The translations under genes and the position numbers were made by a program. A stretch of DNA of 64,000 nt from assembly GCF_036711975.1 (NCBI RefSeq), contig NC_091970.1:5339501-5403500 (forward strand), read 5' to 3'. Numbering within the stretch: position 1 is the first letter of the stretch; each line of letters begins with the position of its first letter. A model generated the notes under the pieces. That model was not told the origin of the DNA. It did not search any database and saw nothing but the letters and a program-made list of their open reading frames with translations. This DNA is from Onthophagus taurus (taxonomy: Eukaryota; Arthropoda; Insecta; Coleoptera; Scarabaeidae). Below, one piece after another: positions 1 to 15,085 of this stretch.

Positions 1-319
1 GCCACAGACTGAAAACTGCAAATAATAGCTGTGGGAAACGCATTATCGCTACAAATTGATGTCGAAGTTTGCAGAATGTATCCTGAACTGCATACTGAAT
101 GTTAATTATAGACTAATAAGTGTTTGGTCACTCATACAAATGTCGACATCTCCTGTCAAAATGTCCATCACGCGCTCCATCGTGTTATTCTGAATTTGGA
201 AGTTGAGTGGTGATTGTCACAATATTCCCTGAGTGTGCAGACTCACAAAACTTTGAGATAGAGCCTGGCGAGGTCAAAAAAAATTTCTGCAACTAGAGAA
301 ATCAAGGGTAAAAATAGAC

Positions 320-1440
320 GTCCAGATACCTACAGTGCAGGCTCTGTCTAATCTATCTTGTTTTCCATAAGTAGTATCAAGTCTTCTGTCAGTAGTGTCT
401 ATTCATCTTCCTGCAGTACATAGGCTTCTACCAACAGTATCTAAAGTTCCATTAATAACACTAATTAACAGTGTCTAATCTTCCATAAGTCGTACAATAG
501 TATATTAAAAAACAAGTTTCGTAAGACACGCTTGAAATGCACGAATTCAAGTTGAAAAACGAGTGGCGAAGCCACGAGTTTTTTAATGAATGAGTGCTTT
601 AAGTCTTATGAAACGTGTTTTTTATGCTATTTTTTGTAATTCGCGTTTTTATCCTTTTTTTTTACAAAAATAAAATAAATTTTGACAATGTAGGGAAATA
701 GGTATGCAGCAATTGGTAACACCGTAACACTTGAAAATAGAAATTTGAATTGACAATTAGAAACTGTCAAAACACAAAATGTATTCACCTGAAAAAAATG
801 TTTCATGTACACCTCCCTAATAAGAGAAAGTGCTCAGTGCTCAATGTCCTCATCATTGTGGACCTTGTATTCGATGCTAAGAACGTGTTTAAACATCCAT
901 AGACAAAAATTGTCACATTGACAACTAGAAAAATTAATGACCCAATGTCACCAACTTGAACTGGTTCCATAAAATGTTACTAAAATCTCATTACAGCATC
1001 GGATGCTGTAAGGAGTCTCATTACAGCACCCGTTTGAGTACTGTTAGAGCTTTCGTTACCGTCGCGAATTACAAAAAATCTTTTAGAAGTAGTATCTAAT
1101 CTTCTTCATTCAGTATCTAGTCTTCTGGAAGCAATAGGTAGGCTTCTGCAAGTAATATCTCGTCCTCTGTTAGCAGTATCTAGTATTCCATTAATATAGC
1201 TATTTATTAACAGTGTCTAATCTTAAAATAAGTTGTACAAAATCTTCTCGTAGTGGTACCTAGTCTTCTACATTCAATATCTAGTCTTCGGGAAGCAATA
1301 GGTAGACTTCTGCAGCTAATATCTAGTCCTCTGTTAGCAATATCTAGTGTTCCATTACTATCACCCTCTATTAATAGTGTCTAATCTTCCATAAGTTGTA
1401 CAAAATCTTCTGGTAGTGGTATCTAGTCTCCTACATTCAT
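320..1440. repeat. Degenerate ~177 bp tandem array, split by an insertion
   Basis: Phrases such as TATCTAGTCTTCT, CCATAAGTTGTACAAAATC and TCTAATCTTCCATAAG recur in the same order in about three units (roughly 320-494, 1074-1260 and 1261-1440). The last two units align along their whole length. The first is interrupted after CCATAAGTCGTAC by a separate insertion and resumes near 1074. There is no open reading frame through the array. It looks like a low-copy local tandem repeat. Confidence 0.6.
495..1073. mobile_element. Palindrome-rich insertion in the tandem array (MITE-like)
   Basis: This block interrupts the array. It starts with an imperfect inverted repeat (about 505-530 against 590-625, arms around AAAAAACAAGTTTCGTAAGA) enclosing a perfect small hairpin, CGAGTGGC-GAA-GCCACGAG. 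A second 17 bp inverted pair, ATTTTTTGTAATTCGCG at 629-645 and its complement at 1063-1079, brackets the rest. There is no credible transposase frame. A non-autonomous DNA element, possibly two nested ones, fits best. The superfamily is unresolved. Confidence 0.5.
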
Positions 1441-2559
1441 TCTTTAACTTCAAATATTGTTTTCTCAAAAACTAAAAGTTTTTTTTCAAAACAGGTTGGT
1501 TCATTTAACATAATAATGTAACATATTTTAGAAGGCATATAACCAAATATCAAAAAACAAAATCAAAAACGAAAAATATGTTTTAATTTACCATAAAATG
1601 TCTCTAAAATAAAAGAACAGATGTTGAGTTTCTTTTGAAAATCCCCTATAATATCCTGATTTATTTGAAAATTCGTTTCGGTACTTAAAAAAATTGAAAG
1701 TTGAAAAAGGGAGAAGAAAGAAATTGTTGTGAGCTCTAAAAAAAGGAGGATGAATCGAAAACCACAAATTTAATTAATCACATCTTATTCGAGCTCACGT
1801 CTAGATGATACTAAATTGATGTAATTGGTGACGGTTTGTTTGTTTTTCTGCTATTATAGCGGGGAGTGTTGTTTCTTTTTCCCCTTTTTCTCTTCATCTC
1901 TATCGTTTCCTTCACCATTCTTAATGGCCTACATAATTCATTGATCACGTTTTAATTTGTTGGCGAACGTCGCCGCTAGTGTCCTAAAAGTGGGCGTTTG
2001 TGTGCCCACGCAATTAACTTAATAACACGTCGCGGCGCGTCGATCGTCCTTATTGGATCAATTCATCAAAAGGTAATACACAGGGAGGTAATTTCTATAT
2101 GGAGTTAAAAAAAAATAATAAAATACGTCCCTGTTTAGCATAAAGCGCGCACATTATGCATGTGACCCGGTTATTCAAGCGAAATGACACGCTCAGATCG
2201 TATAACCGGTGAAATATTTTCTGTAATTTTGTGTTCGTGTCGCCCTTTTTCCACGAGATCAATCTCCCTTTTTCAAGAAGCAGGCAACATTTAATATTTA
2301 CACGCAATAGTTTATGCAAAAAGAAAATCTAAAAGAAATTGTGTTATATTCACTAAAAATTTGACACAAACCACAAAAATTGACGTTGACTCATTAGAAG
2401 TGTCAAAAATAAGTATTACCAACTCATTAAAATTAACCTAAAAAAACTAAATATTCTAACCTAAAAAAAAAAATTAAATCAAAAAAAAATCTTAACAAAT
2501 CATCAAATATCGTGCAAAACTGTAATTAACAAAACCCGTTGTAACGTCGAAAAGACACT
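1441..2559. other. Spacer; one dispersed repeat fragment, otherwise nothing seen
   Basis: AT-rich non-coding DNA. The only recognisable item is a copy, near 1447-1500, of the phrase AACTTCAAATATTGTTTTCT with its CTCAAAAACTAAAAG tail. The same phrase occurs twice near 40100-40510. Short frames here show no domain or coding bias. Confidence 0.5.
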
Positions 2560-2945
2560 ATACTAGTCCCCCTTTCGCACGTCGACGAGGAATAGAGGGG
2601 GACGCTAATTACTTCGAGGCCCCATTTTTCCTCGAGATTCGCAGCGGGCGTCGATTCGAATTTCCCGCGTCGGAAGTGCGTGTCGCGACGGTCGGAGGAC
2701 GCCGCTAATCTTCCGGTCGTCGAGGACGTCGCGTGTCCCCTCGTAATCTAACCGCATATCTTCGTCCCCATTTAGAAGTCCCTTTCTTGACCGACGTTAT
2801 TGTTATTAAAATAATAGCCTCTGCGACTTTGGCGCTCGTTTAAATGCAAATCGATTGTGAAATTGCCACCTCGAGGACCGTTTTTGTCGTTATATCGTGA
2901 GGAAATTGCATTTCGATAAGAAATCGAGTTAAGCCGAGGTTACTT
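2560..2945. promoter_or_regulatory. GC- and CpG-rich island of unknown role
   Basis: About 390 bp are clearly richer in G, C and CpG than anything for 2 kb on either side, with many TCGA, CGCG and CGTCG steps and no long frame. Non-repetitive islands like this in an AT-rich insect genome are usually conserved regulatory DNA or a non-coding first exon. No gene in the window obviously uses it, and RpL37A ends towards it. The role is inferred only from composition. Confidence 0.35.
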
Positions 2946-3055
2946 AAAATTAAAATTATTTTAAATTCAAGTGACATCTATTATTGAGTAGGTGAAATTA
3001 AAACTAAATTATTTTTTTTTTAATTTTTTATTATTAATTAACTTAAGTAACAAAT

Positions 3056-3614
<559 letters not shown>

Positions 3615-4318
3615 TTTGACAGATGTATTTTGATGAAGGAGTAATTCCGTGCGAATAAGGCGCCCTCTATCAATTTTGTTGTGTTGTTATTACGTTAGAT
3701 GGCGATGTTTCTAAGTAATAAATGTATTAAATTTATAGTTTTAAAGCGAAAAATTGATTGGAATTTATTACTACTATTAAACGTTATTATTTTTAGTACT
3801 ATTTAAATAAATAAGAAATATTTTTTAATAAAACAAAGAATGTGCAAAGAATTGTTTACAGTTTCAATCTTAATCGATAGATGTCGCTAACAGTATTATT
3901 TTAAAATGTACCTCTTAATATAAATATTTAATTATATATATATAGATTAGTATTTATTATTACTAATAAGAATTATTATTTTATTACTATTTAAATAATT
4001 AAGATAATTTCTTTAATAAAGCAAAGATTAATAATTTTTTGATAGTTCCTAACTTAATTGAGAGATGGTGTTATTTGTGTTATTTCAAAATTTATTTCTT
4101 TATTATTATAAGTAATTTATAATTAATTGTTTATTTTTAATTAAATTGTTATGATTGCGTTTACTTTTTATAAATTCAACGGTTTGTTTAATTGGGTTCG
4201 ATTTATTTTGACGTAACTTAAATAACATCAAAAAAATTCTTTGTTTACGTCCACATTGTTGATTTTCTTCCTACATTTTCATTGATTTTCACGCGTTTCC
4301 GCACATTTTAATAAAAAA
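3615..4318. other. Divergent spacer between RpL37A and Ate1
   Basis: About 700 bp of AT-rich DNA separate the two start codons and must hold both promoters. Three degenerate copies of a repeat carrying a GATGGCG- or GATGTCGCT-like core (near 3698, 3880 and 4063) are spaced about 180 bp apart. They look like eroded relatives of the array at 8640-9600. No other gene is visible. Confidence 0.5.
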
Positions 4319-8340
<4,022 letters not shown>

Positions 8341-9685
8341 TAACGAAGAGGTTATGACAAAAAATGTAACCTCAAATTCGTGGAAAAAAAATTGTAAAAA
8401 TAGGCGTAAATAGAGAATAATGCAATAAAATAATGTATATTTTTGGTTTTTTGTGTAATTACTGTGTTAACTATTATATTTAAAGATATTTAAAAAAAGC
8501 ATATAATATATTAGATTAATATTAGATGTAGTTCATTAATAAATGTTATAAAAGTAAAATCTTAATCATTTCATTCTTATCATAATGTAATTGTATTATT
8601 AAATCAAATTGTTTATTAATAAATTATTATTATTTAAATTAATATAAATTAAATTATTTTCAGCGCCATCTAGCGATATCATTAATAATTTTGTTAATGT
8701 CAAAGTGAGTTCTAATAATATTAACAATTAAGTCATTATTTAATTCTTATTTATGAATATTTAAATTAATAATAATATATAAATGAGTATGTATTAATTT
8801 TCTTTTTAAGAAATTAAATAAATTTGTTTTAGAGCCATCTTGTCACATAAATAATTTTCTAAAAGTCAAATTAAGTTTTAAAAATAATTTTAATAATTAA
8901 AGCATGTTTTAATTTAATTCATACTTATCAATACTTAAATAAATAAGAACAAGAGCAGAATCTATTTGTTTTAATTTACTTTTAAATAAATATAAATTAA
9001 ATTAGTTCCAGCGCCATCTAGCGATAAAACTCTTAATTTTGTTAATATCAAAGTGAGTTCTAATAATAATTAAGTCATAATTTAATTTTTATTTATGAAT
9101 ATTTAAATAAATAATAATTAATAAATAATTGCGGAATCTATATGTATTAATTTTCTTTTTAATAAATTAAATTAATTTCTTTTAGCGCCATCTAGTGACA
9201 TAAATAATTTTCTAAAAGTCAAAGTGAGTTTTAAAAATAATTTTTATAATTAAAGCGTAATTTAATTTAATTATTATTTATTAATACTTAAATAAATAGC
9301 AAGAATAAGTGGGGAATCTATTTGTATTAATTTACTTTTAAATAAATTAAATTAAATTGATTTAGCGCCATCTAGTGATACAACAAATGATTTTTTTAAA
9401 GTCAGAGTGAGTTTTAAAAATAATTGTAATAATTAAGGCGTAATTTAATTTAATTATTATTTATTAATACTTAAATAAATAGCAAGAATAAGTGGAGAAT
9501 CTATTTGTATTAATTTTCTTTTAAATAAACTAAATTAAATTGTTTCAGCGCCGTCTAGCGATATACCTAATAATTTTTGAAACGTCAAAGTGACAGTTCT
9601 AAAAATAATTTTATTTAATAATTAAAACGTAATTTAAGTTTATTCTTGTTTATTAATTAGACAAATATTTAAATAAACATTAAAA
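8341..9685. repeat. ~175 bp tandem array with a GCGCCATCTAG core
   Basis: After the Ate1 3' end (AATAAAATAATG near 8425), about six units run from roughly 8640 to 9600. Each begins with the core GCGCCATCTAGYGATA: positions about 8664, 8834 (degenerate), 9010, 9185, 9365 and 9548, steps 169-183 bp. The core is followed by GTCAAAGTGAGTTCTAA and an AT-rich tail with TTTATTAATACTTAAATAAA. The array stops about 90 bp before the Syf2 start codon, so the Syf2 promoter lies inside or against its last unit. Confidence 0.8.
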
Positions 9686-10387
9686 ATGAGTGCGGAATCA
9701 TCGTTAACACAAGAAAAACCAAAATCAGCGGCTCAAAAAAACCTAGATAGACTAAAACGACTTTCTAACCTAAAAAAATTAGTAAATGATGCACGAAAAG
9801 ATAATCATCAAGAAGTTCTCGCCGAAGATGCTAGAAATAAACTCCCCGCAAACTTTGAAAGTCGAAAACGACAAGCCGAGTGGTTACTAAACGATCAAAA
9901 AGCAAGATCAGAGGCGCAATCGAAAGGTTTAGATTACGATAGGGTGAAATTGCTGAGTGTTTCAGCTTTGGAAGCGGAAAGTTTGGAGCGTAAGAAGAAA
10001 AAGAAGAATCCTGATAAAGGGTTTTCCGATTTTGAGGCTGCCACTGAGAGACAATATAAACGATTGGTTAAAAATATGGCTCCGAAAGACATGGAGAGAT
10101 ATGAAGCTGAAAAAGAACGATACGGAGATTTGTTTTATGGGGGTCCAAATGTAATTATCCATGGAATGCATGAAGATCGAACCGATGCTATCGATAATAT
10201 GGTTAAAGACCTCGAGGATCAAATTTCGAAGAGAGATAAATATAGCCGGAGAAGAACTCATAATGATGACGCCGATATTGATTATATCAATGAGAGAAAT
10301 GCTAAGTTTAATAAGAAATTGGATCGGTTTTATGGGGAACACACAGCGGAGATAAAACAGAATTTAGAGAGGGGAACCGCTGTTTAA
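9686..10387 (+). CDS. Syf2: Pre-mRNA-splicing factor SYF2
   Basis: Component of the Prp19-associated (NineTeen) splicing complex in the nucleus. It is a single exon of 233 residues, normal for the family. It is almost wholly charged and helical: the N-terminal [24 protein letters not shown], the middle [20 protein letters not shown] and [16 protein letters not shown], a short lysine-rich stretch, then [30 protein letters not shown] and the signature [11 protein letters not shown]. It ends [20 protein letters not shown], which is highly conserved. The start is the first ATG after the AT-rich array (AAAAATGAGTGCGG). A polyadenylation signal, AATAAA, lies a few bases after the stop. No introns interrupt the frame here. 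Confidence 0.95.
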   Translation: MSAESSLTQEKPKSAAQKNLDRLKRLSNLKKLVNDARKDNHQEVLAEDARNKLPANFESRKRQAEWLLNDQKARSEAQSKGLDYDRVKLLSVSALEAESLERKKKKKNPDKGFSDFEAATERQYKRLVKNMAPKDMERYEAEKERYGDLFYGGPNVIIHGMHEDRTDAIDNMVKDLEDQISKRDKYSRRRTHNDDADIDYINERNAKFNKKLDRFYGEHTAEIKQNLERGTAV

Positions 10388-11354
10388 TTGGAATAAAACG
10401 ATTCTTTATATTAAAATAAGCTTTTATTTTTCTTTTTAATTTAACATAAATAAATCTAAAATAAGATAAACAGTAACAAGATAAAATTTTTTTTTGGTTT
10501 ACTTTTGAAATAAATGTATATTTTTTAATTATATACAAGACTTAAATAAAAAATAATAAAATTAAAAAAAATCATCACTGTTGCTTCTTTTTGCTTTTCG
10601 AAAATCCTTTTTTCTATCTCCCTCGTTTTTGGGGGATATTTAGGAATTTAGTCTTATATTGATTTGGCTTCTCGTATCACTAAAGAACCCAAGAATGCAC
10701 TATTCCTAAATTAAAGAAGATTTATTAATAATTAAATAAATTATTTTTTTTAATTTTAGGTTATAACACAAATTGGCAGATTTTAAGTCAAATAATATGA
10801 TAGGTTAAGTAAAATAAATTGAGGTTATGTGGAAAATTTAGGAATTTGGCTTCTCGAATCACTAAAGAACTCAAGAATGCACTATTCCTAAATCACAGAG
10901 TACCTTTGTACTCTGTGTACTAAATTAAAAAAGATTTATTAATAATTAATTTTTTTAATTTTAGGTTATAACACAAATTGACAGGTTAAGTCAAATTTGA
11001 CAGATTAAGTCAAATAATTATGATAGGTTAAGTAAAATAAATTGAGGTTATGTGGAAAATTAGTTAACTCGACAACGAAAAAACCACTCAGATTCTTACG
11101 TCTCGATATTCTGGGTGTAACATGTATATGAATATTATCACCAGGAGCCGCTGATACTACAACAAAAAAATTTAGGATAAAGATTAAAAAATAAACTTTA
11201 TTTAAATAATAATTAATAATAAAATCAATATACATATATATAATATACAATAAAATTTTTAATACAACAATCTCATAAACCATCCATAAAAATCATCACA
11301 GCAATCACAATCGTTAATTAATCATTAAATTTCTACTCTAACCATAAAATTAAT
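10388..11354. repeat. Spacer with a ~200 bp tandem duplication
   Basis: The segment 10655-10840 is repeated at 10848-11062. Both start GGCTTCTCG-ATCACTAAAGAA, contain AATGCACTATTCCTAAAT and GGTTATAACACAAATTG, and end GAGGTTATGTGGAAAAT. The second copy has gained a short perfect hairpin (CACAGAGTAC-CTT-TGTACTCTGTG, about 10896-10920) and an extra ~20 bp. The remainder is 3' flank of Syf2 and Tab2, which converge here. Confidence 0.7.
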
Positions 11355-13884
11355 TTAATTGAATGGGTTATAAACGGGGTAATTATTTAGTGGGGTGCGA
11401 GGACTCCTCGCAAAGCTTGCTGGAGAACTTCTTTGCGTATTATACAAATTTGGGATCATATAATCGTAATTTCGCACCACTTGGGGCGCGCTATATTGTT
11501 GTTGCAAAATCCTATTACTTCTGTCGTCTTGTCGAGGACTTGGAGCACCCTGAGGGGTCTTACCATGGAGAATCCGCGGCATATCGCATTGCTCACACCT
11601 GTCCAGCAACGGGTGGTTCTGGAATGTACACATATGACAGCTCCATTTGGGGCCATCATTACCGAAACTTTGTTGGTGTTGAAGAACATACGGAGGATGC
11701 TGTTGGGGTGTTGTAACTTGTTCCGTAGGAAAACCCAAACCTAAAGGGGTACCACCTCTTTGATCTTGATACGATAAAGGCGGTGGTGGGGGTCTCCTTT
11801 CAACAGGAGGAATTGTTTCTAAAACAAATCAAAAATGAATGATTTTAAGATTATTTTAAAAATAAATTTACCTTGTTCTGTATGCCGATCGATTTCTTGC
11901 GTAAGCTTCTTACAGGCTTCTTGTAACTCTTTAACTTCCTCTTCAAGTTGTTGAACTTGACTTTTTTCTTGGTTTTTAGTTAAAGTGTTGGGTTGATTCG
12001 TTTCTAACGAGGCTACTTCCCGCTGCATCGCAATCAGTCGACATTTTTCAGTCTTCAGTTCTACTTCTAAGTTATTTATTCGAATTTGTTGTTTAACAAC
12101 TATTGGAACTAAAAAAAATAATTATGATTAAAAAAATTTAAATTTCCCGCGCAATTTTGAATTAATCGCCATTAAAAAAAACTAGATGCCGCTAGTGTGT
12201 TTAATAAAAATTATTAACCCCAAAAAAAATTAATCACTTAACGAAAGTGTATTATATTATTAATCCACTTAAAGATAACTAAAATAAAGATAATAATAAC
12301 GAATTAAACGTGGAGATAACATACCACGAATTTCTGAGTTAAATAACAAATTTAATGAAGGTTAAAAAAAATTGTAATAAAGTGAGGTTAGATTTAGATT
12401 AATTTTTGATTTCTTTCTTTTGTAGGAATCGATGTGGTAAAATAGAGCATTGTTCGTAAGGGGAGCGCTAATTTTAGCGCGGATTTTTGTGCCATTGCGA
12501 TTGCAACCTCGCAACCAGCCGCTGGACAGTGCGTGAAAGTGTCTGTTTTGGAACCGTACCAAAAATACACTATAGATACGTTTTCGAGGCCCTCCCTTCG
12601 TTGAAAACGAACGCCTTTTTATTATTTTTTTCAGTTATATACGCTTTGAATATATATTTATTCAAATAAAAAAAAATTAAGTTGGCAACACTAAATCAAT
12701 TTTTAGGTTAAATTACCTTCTTCGTGATTTTCCGTACTATTATTATTATTACGCAAATCCGTCATAGACCCCGCTCTATTTGCAGGTAATATACTTTCAA
12801 GATTATTTTCATCAGGATGATAACTACTCCTCGGCCTCGTTCTCATTGAAGAAACTCTCCCTCCACTTGGCCCAACGGTAATTTGCACTTTACTTTGTAA
12901 TCCCTTTTGCGGATCAAAACTACTTGTGGAATATGTTAGACTTGAATTTTGTGATGTAATATCAATGGGGGGTTGAGGTTCCGAAGATGGGGGCCTCAAC
13001 GTTAAATTAACGCTGGTGAAACTTCTTGGAGATGTAACTTCTTGGCACCACGGTTGTTGGGGAACGACTTGTAACGATGTTGTACATTTCGTTTTGTTGG
13101 TTGGGGTTTGTACGTCCATCGAACAATTAACGTTTAATGAAACGTTCATGTTTGGGGAAACATTTTTTTGGAGCCCCAAAAGGGTGTCTGTCGTTTGTGT
13201 TGGGGTATCCGCGGTTTCTTTTTTTTCGATTATTGGAGATTTTGTTGGGGATGTTTTAGTTGGTGAATTTTTAACGTTGGTGAACCTTTTATTGCTTTGG
13301 GGCGACCTCGGGGGTTTATTAACCAACTCAGAATTTAATAATTTATGAACATCACTACACTTTCCACTTGGTTGAATGTTATTAAAACGTTCCTGAGACT
13401 GTTTGGAGGTGTTTAAATTTAAAGTGTTTGGTCGTTTTACATAAAACGAACTATTTCCGACATTCAACTCCGAACCGCACTCCGCCTCAACACTCTCGTT
13501 CTTTTTATTATATTTAACACCACTCATTATCTCGTTTTGATTTTTGATTAGCCTATTAAAGGGGCCACCCTGTAACGATTCGGTGGTGATTTTCAAGTTG
13601 AGATTTTCACCGGGAAAATCTTGCGTTTGATGGTGGGAGGTGATTTCGGTGGTTGGTGAGGGCAGGTCGATGTCCTGCGGGGGTTGAATCCGTCCCATTA
13701 GCTCTTGTTGCGCCAACGCGTCCTCCAAAGACTCGATCAGCACCTTTTTATTAATTTTCGACGAGTGGCTCGCGATGCAAGTGGAAACCACGTGATCTGG
13801 TAACGTTGGAAATTGTTGTTTTAACTCGTGGAATAACTGCATCGCTCTCACGTTAGACGATTTCCGTCCGACTCCACCGAACAT
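11355..13884 (-). CDS. Tab2: TAK1-binding adaptor TAB2/TAB3 (Tab2)
   Basis: Adaptor that links K63-linked ubiquitin chains to the TAK1 kinase in IMD/TNF-type innate immune and stress signalling. Exons 13884-12717, 12108-11872 and 11818-11355 join in phase to 622 residues. An N-terminal CUE domain (residues about 12-55: [21 protein letters not shown]) is followed by a long low-complexity, Ser/Thr/Pro-rich linker. Next comes a coiled coil (about 400-460: [33 protein letters not shown]), then a C-terminal NZF zinc finger, [20 protein letters not shown]. Its four cysteines and the TF pair used for ubiquitin binding are intact. The upstream ATG at 13894 is in another frame and gives a 13-codon uORF overlapping the chosen start. 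The 5' leader probably begins in a separate exon near 17.7 kb. Confidence 0.9.
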
Positions 13885-13939
13885 GGCAGGCCATTATGAT
13901 TGAAAACCTATAGATTAAAAAGAAAATAATAATATAATC

Positions 13940-15085
13940 TAATCAAAATAATTTTGACGTTTACTAAGTTTACTTTAATTAACTCCATCTAGCGGTAACG
14001 AGTTACATTAAATCCCATTTTTGACATGTAAAATATTAATTTTTATTAAAATCATCAAATTTAACAAAAAAAAAACGTATAATTGAACTAAAAATCCATC
14101 AAAATACATTTTTGAAAGTATATAAAGTAATTTTAGGTACCACGAAGACCACATAAAAGAGTTAATCGAATTCACTAGAAATAACCTAATTTTTAACATG
14201 TCAATTTAATTTTTTTTTTATATTTTAAAAAACGTATTATTAAAACAAACACAGTAAGTCGATTAATTTTATTACTTTTAAATCATTTAATCTTTTTAAT
14301 TATTCTGTAATTAATAAAATAATTAAATTAATTAATTTTTTTATTTACAAAACAGTTGCTTGCTCCATCTAGCGGTAATAACCCATATTAAAACGTATTG
14401 ACATCTTTATTTTTTATAAAATTATTAGGTTTTACGAAAAAGGTAATAAAGTTGAACCAAAAACCCATTCAAATTACATTTTTCAACGCCAAAACTATTA
14501 ATATAAAGTGATTTTAGGTTCCATGAAGAAATATTCACCCCCAAATTAATCAACATAACCTAACTTTTAACCTGTCGATTTAAATTTTATGGATATTTTT
14601 AAAAATCGTTTTATTACAACAAAGACACAGTAAGTCGATTGATTTTTTTTAATTTTAAACCATTACTAATTCTATAATTAATAAAACTTATAAATTAATT
14701 AAGTTTTTCTTTTTAAAACTGTTGCATACTCTATCTAGCGGTAATAACCCCTATTAAAACGTATTGACATTATTGACAACCTCAACTGTTTATGAAATTA
14801 TCAACTTTAACGAAAAAGGAAATCAAATTGAACCAAAAACCCATTCAAATTACATTTTTCAACGCCCCAACTATTTATATAAAGTGATTTTAGGTTCTAT
14901 GAAGAGATATTCGCCCCCCAAGTTAACTGAATTCACCAGGAACATAACCTAACTTTTTAACCTGTCAATTTAAATGTTACGGATATTTTTAAAAATCGTT
15001 TTTTAAAGCAGAGTAAGTTGATTGATTTTATTTATTTAATCGTTAATTAATTGTATAATTGATAAAATTTTAATTAATTTTTTCT
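13940..15085. repeat. ~370 bp tandem repeats upstream of Tab2
   Basis: Three units begin at CTCCATCTAGCGGTAA-like cores near 13985, 14362 and 14731 (steps ~377 and ~369). Each continues with an ACATTTTT, GATTTTAGGT and AACATAACCTAAC block, then CACAGTAAGTCGATT and an AT-rich end. The steps are about twice the ~180 bp period seen in other arrays of the window. The array sits in the presumed first intron of Tab2. Confidence 0.75.

Noticed and set aside
9957-10355. Overlapping frames on both strands within Syf2
   Set aside because: They are shadows of the Syf2 reading frame, which has clear family signatures.
11363-11744. Plus-strand frames of 117 and 103 codons
   Set aside because: They are antisense shadows of the Tab2 NZF-encoding exon.
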